A stretch of DNA of 10,584 bases from Bacteroidales bacterium UBA2295. Lineage in GTDB: Bacteria > Bacteroidota > Bacteroidia > Bacteroidales > Tenuifilaceae. Each line of letters opens with the position of its first letter. Position 1 is the first letter of the stretch. The stretch covers positions 1-10,584 of the forward strand of contig DDWD01000209.1 of assembly GCA_002345825.1 (NCBI GenBank). Reading direction: 5' to 3'. The translations under genes were made by a program, and so were the position numbers. Positions 1 to 5,210 of this stretch are shown piece by piece. The notes under the pieces were generated by a model. The model saw only the letters and a list, made by a program, of their open reading frames with translations. It was not told the origin of the DNA and made no database searches.

Positions 1-1888
1 TAACCCAAAGATTGGGGTATTCTGCATACGATTGGCGTGTCCAAAGCAGAGTTGATAAATCCTCACTATTGGCTCTAACAGAATATCTGAACGGGTTTTT
101 TAACAGAAGCTTTGGCTCCTGTTGCTTGTTGAGCGAAATTGTTGCAAAACCCGACTGCTTATCTTTCTCATCAAAAAGTGATATCAGCATAGGCTCATCG
201 GTGGGTATTCCGTCCTGTTCAGAGTTGAGGCGTAGGTACCTATACCTAATTTTATTATAGGCGCCATGGTTACTGGTTAGGCAAATGGGATCTTTACGAC
301 CGCTCATAAATACTTGCCAGATATCGTATCGATCGTATAGTATTATCGATTTACTATCGGCTGACCAATCGGCCATACCGTAAGGCCAAGGTTCGCTTGG
401 GGTATCAACCAATTCGTCGTAAAAGTTCGATTTAATTTGGCTGGTAAGCGGGAACGATTTCATATTACGAGTGCTCATTCCGTACCAGGTGCTATCCGAT
501 GGTTGGTAAAAGGCCAAGTACTTCCCGTCGGGCGATAGTGATGGGTAGGTTGAATTGTTTTTGGCAATAATCCTACGCTCACCAGTTTCAATTTCAATCA
601 GATAGTAGTCGCTCCCCGACGGGTAATCCCAGGTCATACTCCATTGGTAGGGTGTCCTGTCAATGCCTATGGCGTACTTACCATTGCCCTTGCGGTCGGT
701 TCTTACTGTTTCCAATTTTTTGTCGGCCAGCTGGGTGTACTTTTGGTCTTTTATAATATAAACACCAAGGTACGATTTCTGCAATTCCCTTTTCAAATTA
801 ACTTTTTGCTGAGTTTGCAGCAGGGTATCGGTCCAACTCCAGAGGTCGAATATCACTTTTTCATCCTTTGTAAGGGTATCCTTGGGCTCCTCCTTGGGTT
901 TTGGAAAGGTTGATAGGAAAAGACGGGTGCCATCGTCGCTAAAACGAGGCTTCTGATGCTGACTAACCACCCATCCTGTTGGTATTCCTGCCGAAGCGGC
1001 ATCAAGTATTTTGGTTGCTTGTGTTTGCGCCTCTTTCCATAGGTAAAGGTCAAAAACTTTTACTTTGCCCGTATCGGCACTGAAGTGGAACACCAGCATT
1101 TTACCATCTTTGCTAAAGGCAAGGTTCGACAATTCGCCTTTCTCCTTAAAGATTTGTTTGGCCTGTCCCAAGTTGGCATCAAAAATCGTTAGGAGGCTTT
1201 GCTCGAGCGAGTCGGTGCTGGTATGCGAAATGGCTACGAAGTTTCCCTGTTCGGCAAAGGAATAATCCTCCACGTGCAGAAACTCTTGAGAGGTTTTATC
1301 CTGTGTATTTAGGAGGGTTAGCAGGGTTTCTTTCTTATTCGATTTTTTCTTCGATTTGCGGGCAGGTTTTGATTCCACTTGAGTTGAATCAGCAGATTCT
1401 TCCTCCTTTGGCTCCTTTACCTTATGCTCGGTTAGGATTCCAACCCATTTGCCATCCTTTTCTCCCATTCCAAAGCTCTTAACCTTGCTATAGCCAAACC
1501 ACTCGTCGGAAGCTGGGAAATATACCCCGCCCGAGTCCTTAGGCATTTGGTCGGGTTTCTTTTTTGCCATTTTAGCTTCGCGAACCTCGGCTTTTGTTGG
1601 CTTAATGGTAAATGCAACAAAATTGCCGTTGGGGTCGAGTAGGGCTCGTGTCCCCCGCTCTACTGTTCTCTCAAAGCTGCGGTTCTTGTTGGTAATATGG
1701 AGCATACCATCCCCATCCTGAGGGTTAATCTCAAATGAAATAAGCCCGTTCCGGAGCGAGATGTTGGGTCTTTCCATATCTTTCCACGAGTCATATACAT
1801 CATGGGTTAGGGGAATTTTCTGCCCAAAGGTGACAGAGTTCAAAATAAGGAAAAATGCTAAAAAGCAAGTGCTAAAAAATCGATTCAT
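1..1888 (-). CDS. S9-family (prolyl oligopeptidase-like) peptidase, N-terminal part, cut by the window edge
   Basis: An open minus-strand frame runs from the ATG at 1888 to the window edge, about 629 codons without a stop. Residues 1-22 form a signal peptide (MNRFF, then a hydrophobic run to VTFGQ), so the protein is exported. The rest reads as a TolB/DPP-IV-like beta-propeller: repeated blades with motifs such as FSKDGK, FSDDGTRLFLST, LSPDGKYLAFY and WSADSKSIILYD. Residues about 157-188 are a charged K/E/S-rich insertion, likely a flexible loop. The frame reaches a YPNLWV motif at the edge, which in these enzymes lies close to the end of the propeller; the alpha/beta-hydrolase domain with the Ser-Asp-His triad would follow outside the window. 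Related Bacteroidota enzymes are about 900-950 residues (from memory). The likely role is cleavage of peptides in the periplasm. Family call is firm; substrate and activity cannot be judged. Confidence 0.85.
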   Translation of the reverse strand, partial: MNRFFSTCFLAFFLILNSVTFGQKIPLTHDVYDSWKDMERPNISLRNGLISFEINPQDGDGMLHITNKNRSFERTVERGTRALLDPNGNFVAFTIKPTKAEVREAKMAKKKPDQMPKDSGGVYFPASDEWFGYSKVKSFGMGEKDGKWVGILTEHKVKEPKEEESADSTQVESKPARKSKKKSNKKETLLTLLNTQDKTSQEFLHVEDYSFAEQGNFVAISHTSTDSLEQSLLTIFDANLGQAKQIFKEKGELSNLAFSKDGKMLVFHFSADTGKVKVFDLYLWKEAQTQATKILDAASAGIPTGWVVSQHQKPRFSDDGTRLFLSTFPKPKEEPKDTLTKDEKVIFDLWSWTDTLLQTQQKVNLKRELQKSYLGVYIIKDQKYTQLADKKLETVRTDRKGNGKYAIGIDRTPYQWSMTWDYPSGSDYYLIEIETGERRIIAKNNSTYPSLSPDGKYLAFYQPSDSTWYGMSTRNMKSFPLTSQIKSNFYDELVDTPSEPWPYGMADWSADSKSIILYDRYDIWQVFMSGRKDPICLTSNHGAYNKIRYRYLRLNSEQDGIPTDEPMLISLFDEKDKQSGFATISLNKQQEPKLLLKNPFRYSVRANSEDLSTLLWTRQSYAEYPNLWV

Positions 1889-1973
1889 TGGAACAAATTT
1901 TGGGTTTGTATGTTACTATGACAAGTTTCTAAATAATTAGTTTAACGATTGTAGAATAGATTGTAAATGTGAT

Positions 1974-2001
1974 TTTGGTAAATCATAATCGCTTATATTT
2001 G
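1974..2001 (+). promoter_or_regulatory. Putative Bacteroidota-type promoter for the cys leader-cysE-cysK unit
   Basis: TATATTTG at 1994-2001 matches the Bacteroidota -7 consensus TAnnTTTG exactly. A TTTG at 1974-1977 could be the -33 element, although the 16-nt spacing is a little short. Transcription would start near 2008, leaving about 17 nt before the leader-peptide ATG at 2025, a spacing that suits an attenuator. Inferred from consensus only. Confidence 0.5.
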
Positions 2002-2024
2002 CAAAGAAATAAATAATCTAGCAG

Positions 2025-2117
2025 ATGGGTATGTTTAATCACTTTTCAAGTGTCCTTTGTTGCTGTTGTTCAATAAACCAAGCAGGAAGGGTATGCCCAT
2101 ACATCACACATTTTTAA
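2025..2117 (+). CDS. Cysteine-rich leader peptide (attenuator uORF) of cysE
   Basis: A 30-codon ORF, ATG 2025 to TAA 2115-2117, lies between the promoter and the terminator that precedes cysE. Its key feature is four consecutive Cys codons (TGT TGC TGT TGT, 2058-2069; residues 12-15), with a fifth Cys codon at 2094-2096. An alternative in-frame ATG at 2031 gives the same peptide less two residues. A run of codons for the amino acid made by the downstream genes is the hallmark of leader-peptide attenuation: when Cys-tRNA is scarce the ribosome stalls there and changes the fold of the nascent RNA. The peptide itself probably has no function after synthesis. That it is translated, and that stalling occurs, is inferred; the codons, the downstream terminator and the cysteine genes are seen directly. 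Confidence 0.85.
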   Translation: MGMFNHFSSVLCCCCSINQAGRVCPYITHF

Positions 2118-2156
2118 CAGGATAAATAAACAGGTATAAAAATAGTGAGCCCTTCC
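2052..2156 (+). promoter_or_regulatory. Alternative pairing segments (protector and antiterminator) of the cys attenuator
   Basis: Three segments can form mutually exclusive stems. Segment 2 (GGAAGGG, 2085-2091) is perfectly complementary to CCCTTCC at 2150-2156, the 5' arm of the terminator, giving a 7-bp antiterminator plus a G-U pair. Segment 2 can also pair, with some G-U, with GTCCTTT at 2052-2058, directly before the Cys codons. That protector stem is continued by ATGCCCAT (2093-2100) with ATGGGTAT at the leader start (2025-2032). A ribosome stalled on 2058-2069 would cover 2052-2058 and free segment 2 to block the terminator. Pairings were read by eye, not by energy calculation. Confidence 0.65.
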
Positions 2157-2180
2157 GTTTTCGGAGGGGCTTTTTTATTT
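2148..2180 (+). terminator. Intrinsic terminator (attenuator) just upstream of cysE
   Basis: A 10-bp stem, AGCCCTTCCG (2148-2157) with CGGAGGGGCT (2162-2171), contains one G-U pair, closes a TTTT loop and runs straight into six T residues (2171-2176). It lies only 24 nt before the cysE ATG and downstream of the leader-peptide stop, so it can only act on transcripts heading into cysE. It is therefore best read as a conditional attenuator and not the end of another gene. Confidence 0.88.
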
Positions 2181-2194
2181 ACTAATATTTTACT

Positions 2195-2965
2195 ATGAGC
2201 AGGTTACAAACAAAATCGTTACCATCAAAATCGGCAGTTATTAACCTAACGGCTGATATGGTTTACTACCTTTTCCCTTTTTTTGATGGAGGTAGGCAAA
2301 AAATTGTTTCCAGAAAAAAACTTGCAAGGGGAATTGAAAAGTTGTTAAAAGTTTCCCAGTGTAAAGGGCAGTTTGACCCAAGGGGTATTGCAAATGATTT
2401 TGTAAATTCTTTGGGCGAAGTGAAAAGTCAGCTATTGGCCGATGCTGAGTATATTGAGGACAACGACCCAGCAACCAGCTGCTTAGAGGAGGTGGTTATA
2501 GCCTATCCAGGCTTTTTTGCCATTGCGGTTTATCGGTTGGCTCATAAGCTGCATTCGTTGGGAGTTCCTCTTCTACCAAGGATAATGACCGAATACGCCC
2601 ATTCGCAAACGGGTATCGATATTCACCCGGGAGCAACAATTGGTAGCCCGTTTTTTATCGACCATGGCACTGGCATTGTGATTGGCGAGTCGGCTGTAAT
2701 TGGGCAACGAGTTAAGCTGTACCAAGGGGTAACCATTGGCGCGCTAAGCGTAAGCAAGGATTTGGCAAGAGTGAAGCGGCATCCCACCATCGAGAATGAT
2801 GTGGTGATATATGCAGGATCAACCATCCTTGGTGGCAAAACAACCATTGGTACGAATAGCATAATTGGAGGTAATGTTTGGCTCACCCAAAGCGTGCCGC
2901 CATATTCAGTTGTGCAACAAGAAAATAAGGTGAGTATAAAAACCCGCGATTACTCGTTGAGTTGA
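2195..2965 (+). CDS. cysE: Serine O-acetyltransferase
   Basis: This 256-residue enzyme transfers acetyl from acetyl-CoA to L-serine, giving O-acetylserine, the first step of cysteine synthesis in the cytoplasm. An alpha-helical N-terminal domain (about 1-135) leads into a left-handed beta-helix of hexapeptide repeats (about 136-245), with motifs such as IHPGATIG, IGESAVIG, TIENDVVIYAGSTILGG and TIGTNSIIGGNVWL. Residues matching known catalytic positions of E. coli CysE are present: the DP at 91-92, Asp142 and His144 in DIHP, His157 in the DHGTG loop, and His196 in RHP. The ATG at 2195 is preferred because it directly follows the attenuator and no other nearby start fits. There is no obvious Shine-Dalgarno site, as is usual in this phylum. 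Cysteine synthase follows on the same strand, so enzyme and partner are probably co-transcribed. Expression is likely set by the Cys leader. Confidence 0.95.
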   Translation: MSRLQTKSLPSKSAVINLTADMVYYLFPFFDGGRQKIVSRKKLARGIEKLLKVSQCKGQFDPRGIANDFVNSLGEVKSQLLADAEYIEDNDPATSCLEEVVIAYPGFFAIAVYRLAHKLHSLGVPLLPRIMTEYAHSQTGIDIHPGATIGSPFFIDHGTGIVIGESAVIGQRVKLYQGVTIGALSVSKDLARVKRHPTIENDVVIYAGSTILGGKTTIGTNSIIGGNVWLTQSVPPYSVVQQENKVSIKTRDYSLS

Positions 2966-3025
2966 AAAACCTGACAGCGTGCGAAGCTCCCTGCCAAAGA
3001 CAGGTAAACTGTCAGCGTTTTTTCA
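2961..3025 (+). repeat. Long imperfect hairpin directly after cysE
   Basis: GTTGAAAAA (2961-2969) plus CTGACAG (2971-2977) pairs with CTGTCAG (3009-3015) plus TTTTTCAAC (3017-3025 region), about 16 bp with one small internal mismatch. The inner part contains a smaller CCTG/CAGG stem. The 3' arm carries a six-T run, so it could act as a partial terminator or an RNA-stabilising element between cysE and cysK. It overlaps the last codons of cysE. Confidence 0.5.
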
Positions 3026-3061
3026 ACTTCACAAGGTATAGGCAAGAGAATGAAGATGTTT

Positions 3062-3103
3062 GAAAGTCGGAAGTTAGAAGACCGAAGTCAGAAGATGGAA
3101 GGA
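3062..3103 (+). repeat. Six degenerate 7-bp repeats of the form nGAAGnn
   Basis: Reading in steps of seven gives GAAAGTC, GGAAGTT, AGAAGAC, CGAAGTC, AGAAGAT and GGAAGGA. The GAAG core stays in register over 42 bp. It is part of the noncoding spacer between cysE and cysK. Function unknown. Confidence 0.6.
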
Positions 3104-3111
3104 ACCTGTCA

Positions 3112-3374
3112 GCTTGCCTGCCCGACTACCGTGGTCAGGCGGGCCTGCAAGCAAGGTCAATCATTCAATCATTCAATCATTCAATCATTCAATCATTCAA
3201 TCAACCAACCTGCCTGACTGCCGTCAGAGCAGGCAGGTCAACCAATCATTCAATCAACAAACCAATCAACCAACCAACCAACCAATCATTCATTCATTCA
3301 ATCACTCAATCTGCCTACCGACATCAGTCAGGCAGCCTGCCTGCTGGCAAGCAGGGTCAACCAATCACTCAACC
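3112..3374 (+). repeat. Composite repeat block: GC-rich palindromes alternating with AATC/ATTC simple repeats
   Basis: Three rounds of the same two-part unit are visible. Each starts with a GC-rich palindrome: GCTTGC...GCAAGC at 3112-3152, CCTGCCTG...CAGGCAGG at 3209-3237, and CTGCCT...AGGCAG at 3311-3335 followed by CCTGC...GCAGG at 3336-3355. Each palindrome part leads into GGTCAA and then a run of AATC, ATTC or AACC words. The first run contains five perfect tandem copies of AATCATTC (3159-3198). The block happens to be open in the cysK frame, but its low-complexity translation is not plausible protein. Together with the hairpin and heptads it fills the 409-bp cysE-cysK spacer; no promoter consensus was found there. 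Confidence 0.75.
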
Positions 3375-4286
3375 ATGAAAATAAAATCATCAACACAGCT
3401 AATTGGTAACACACCGCATTTGCGGTTAAGTAAGCTATTTCCAAACCACGATGTGTGGATAAAATTGGAACGTGCTAACCCTGGGGGTAGCATTAAGGAT
3501 AGAATTGCGCTGGCTATGATAAACGATGCAGAAGCCAAAGGTTTGTTAGAACCAGGAGGAACCATTGTTGAGCCAACCTCGGGCAACACGGGTATTGGGC
3601 TTGCGCTGGTGGGAGCGGTAAAGGGTTATCGGGTTATCTTGGTTATGCCCGAGTCGATGTCGGTTGAACGACGGATGCTGCTAAAGGCATATGGTGCTGA
3701 GATTGTGCTTACATCAAAAGAAAAAGGTATGCGGGGCGCAATTGAAAAGGCAATGGAAATTGTAAACAATACGCCGGGTGCATTTATGCCCATGCAGTTC
3801 GAGAATTTGGCAAACCCTGAGGCGCATATGCGCACTACCGCAATGGAGATTATCAACGATTTTCCCGAGGGCATCGACTATCTAATTACCGGCATTGGAA
3901 CTGGTGGGCATATTACGGGTGTGGGGAAAAAGCTAAAGGAGGCATTTCCGCAGGTTAGTGTGATTGGCGTTGAACCATCTGCCTCGGCAGTTATAAGTGG
4001 CGGTGCACCGGCACCGCACCCATTGCAGGGCATTGGCGCTGGGTTTATTCCACCAATACTTGCTTTGGATATTTTGGATGAGGTGATACAGATACAGGGT
4101 GATGAGGCTTATGCTATAACTCGACAATTGGCAAGAACAGAAGGGGTTTTGGCGGGGATTTCAACAGGTGCATCGCTGGCTGCCATTGCAAAAAAGTTAG
4201 CTTTTATTCCTTATGATAAAACTATCCTCACCTTTGCCTACGATACGGGTGAGCGGTACCTAAGCGTTGATGGGCTGTGGGAGTAG
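3375..4286 (+). CDS. cysK: Cysteine synthase (O-acetylserine sulfhydrylase), PLP-dependent
   Basis: This 303-residue fold-type II PLP enzyme joins O-acetylserine and sulfide to make L-cysteine, the step after CysE. Family motifs appear in order: IGNTPHLRL near the N terminus; ANPGGSIKDR with the PLP-binding Lys41; EPTSGNTGIGLA (66-77), the substrate and asparagine loop; GTGGHITGVG, the phosphate-binding glycine loop; and GVLAGISTGAS and DTGERYLS near the end. I start it at ATG 3375 because the protein then begins in the family-typical way (MKIKSSTQLIGNTP). The frame stays open upstream to a TTG at 3114, but that part is translated repeat DNA rich in N, Q, S and T. The CysK/CysM distinction is not certain from sequence alone. 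No independent promoter was found, so co-transcription with cysE is likely. Confidence 0.93.
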   Translation: MKIKSSTQLIGNTPHLRLSKLFPNHDVWIKLERANPGGSIKDRIALAMINDAEAKGLLEPGGTIVEPTSGNTGIGLALVGAVKGYRVILVMPESMSVERRMLLKAYGAEIVLTSKEKGMRGAIEKAMEIVNNTPGAFMPMQFENLANPEAHMRTTAMEIINDFPEGIDYLITGIGTGGHITGVGKKLKEAFPQVSVIGVEPSASAVISGGAPAPHPLQGIGAGFIPPILALDILDEVIQIQGDEAYAITRQLARTEGVLAGISTGASLAAIAKKLAFIPYDKTILTFAYDTGERYLSVDGLWE

Positions 4287-4299
4287 TTTTTAGTGCTTT

Positions 4300-4354
4300 A
4301 AATACTCACGGGCTATTATCTGCCTAGCTGATAATCACCTCGTGAGAGGTATTT
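4300..4354. repeat. Long hairpin after cysK, possible terminator
   Basis: AAATAC (4300-4305) pairs with GTATTT (4349-4354), TCACG (4306-4310) with CGTGA (4341-4345), and ATTATC (4315-4320) with GATAAT (4330-4335), around a 9-nt loop. The structure begins 13 nt after the cysK stop. The following sequence (GTATTGGTG) is not a strong T-run, so termination is plausible but unproven. Confidence 0.5.
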
Positions 4355-4376
4355 GTATTGGTGAGTATAAGAATAG

Positions 4377-4459
4377 TAGCCGATTGCGTGGTATTCCCTG
4401 TCAAGTTACAAGAAAACTGAAGCGGGCTACAACCCTTTATTTCACTGCAATCTCGGCTA
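4377..4459. repeat. Bulged inverted repeat between cysK and the restriction-modification insert
   Basis: TAGCCGA (4377-4383) pairs with TCGGCTA (4453-4459), TTGC (4384-4387) with GCAA (4447-4450), and GTG (4388-4390) with CAC (4443-4445). This makes 14 pairs with a 2-nt and a 1-nt bulge on the 3' side. The interior contains a GGGC...CCC mini-stem. It may be a folded recombination site, the relic of a small element, or part of a terminator; there is no GTTRRRY/RYYYAAC pair, so it is not a standard integron attC. Confidence 0.4.
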
Positions 4460-4474
4460 ATATTTTTATACATT

Positions 4475-4488
4475 GTTGTATGCCGTTT
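4475..4488 (+). repeat. Left boundary inverted repeat of the accessory insert
   Basis: GTTGTATGCCGTTT here matches the reverse complement of 8874-8887 (GTTGTATGCCATTT) at 13 of 14 positions. The two copies sit just outside the first and last genes of the AT-rich insert. Nature unknown. Confidence 0.4.
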
Positions 4489-5210
4489 TAATTCAATTCT
4501 TTGTCAGTAAGATTAATCCAAAAATGAAATAGCCTAATAAAATCTTCCGCTGTGCCATTCCCACATTTAATATTATTTGATGTGAATTTATCTAAATCGT
4601 TTATTTGGTTTTGCTCTTTCCTTAATTTATCATCTTCTTTCCATTCTGATGGAGTAGACCTAATTAATTCGCTAATCCAATTATTTATTTTTATAAACCA
4701 ATAATCAGTATTTTCTTTTTGAATATAACCAATAATAGCAGCATACCGAAGGTTTTTTCCATGAATCTCTTTTTTAAACCTTTCAATTCCTCCGCAAGGC
4801 CTTTCATGTCCAATTACATATTCTTTTTCTCTGTTTTGTCCTGGGGTAGGAAGTCTTTTTGCTTCCATTGAAAAGAAAGAATCAAATTCACCATAACTCC
4901 TATCTCCAACAATCAGTTGTTCACTATCAGAAAGTATTCCAATATCAGTTTGTGGACTAATACCAGATGCGTGATTTTCTACATTTTCATGATGAAAGTA
5001 AAAAGGGTAGGCTGTATCTTTTCTGTTAAGAAATTTACAGAGTTTATCAGTTAATGATTTTTCACTGGTTGATATTTCTCCTTTAACTTTTTTTGAGAAT
5101 TCTGGAAAATGAATCTCAATAAATTCAATAACAGATTTAATGGAAGAATCAATTTCTATCCCTTGTGTTAGCTTTCCACTGCTACTATTTTGGCTTACAT
5201 CTGCTAACAT
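4488..5210 (-). CDS. Putative PD-(D/E)XK-type restriction nuclease subunit
   Basis: This 240-residue protein is not one I can assign to a named family. Its central region shows an ordered set of possible nuclease residues: Glu50 in an early helix (STSEKSLTDKLCKFL), Asp89 in SPQTDIGIL, and Glu116-x-Lys118 in FFSMEAKRL. This is the E...D...ExK layout of the PD-(D/E)XK fold. It is followed by GGIERFKKEIHG and a hydrophobic strand YAAIIGYIQ. No helicase, methylase or membrane segment is present. The ATG directly follows the methylase stop (TAAATG, no spacing), which suggests translational coupling and a shared complex or system. As last gene of the operon, after controller and methylase, it holds the position expected for a restriction enzyme. 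The role is inferred from motif and context; an accessory or regulatory subunit is the main alternative. Confidence 0.65.
   Translation of the reverse strand: MLADVSQNSSSGKLTQGIEIDSSIKSVIEFIEIHFPEFSKKVKGEISTSEKSLTDKLCKFLNRKDTAYPFYFHHENVENHASGISPQTDIGILSDSEQLIVGDRSYGEFDSFFSMEAKRLPTPGQNREKEYVIGHERPCGGIERFKKEIHGKNLRYAAIIGYIQKENTDYWFIKINNWISELIRSTPSEWKEDDKLRKEQNQINDLDKFTSNNIKCGNGTAEDFIRLFHFWINLTDKELN

Noticed and set aside
644..1265. Plus-strand ORFs across the peptidase region
   Set aside because: They lie opposite the continuous S9 peptidase frame and have no family-like features.
1974..2194. Metabolite riboswitch (for example SAM) ahead of cysE
   Set aside because: No riboswitch core was recognised, and the leader ORF with its Cys codons explains the region more simply.
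2623..2886. Minus-strand ORF inside cysE
   Set aside because: It is the shadow of the hexapeptide-repeat coding region, proline/methionine-rich and without independent signals.
3159..3203. CRISPR array
   Set aside because: The copies are 8 bp long and directly tandem, with no unique spacers and no cas genes.
4377..4459. Integron attC site
   Set aside because: There is no integrase and no RYYYAAC/GTTRRRY pair at the ends; only the bulged hairpin shape is reminiscent.
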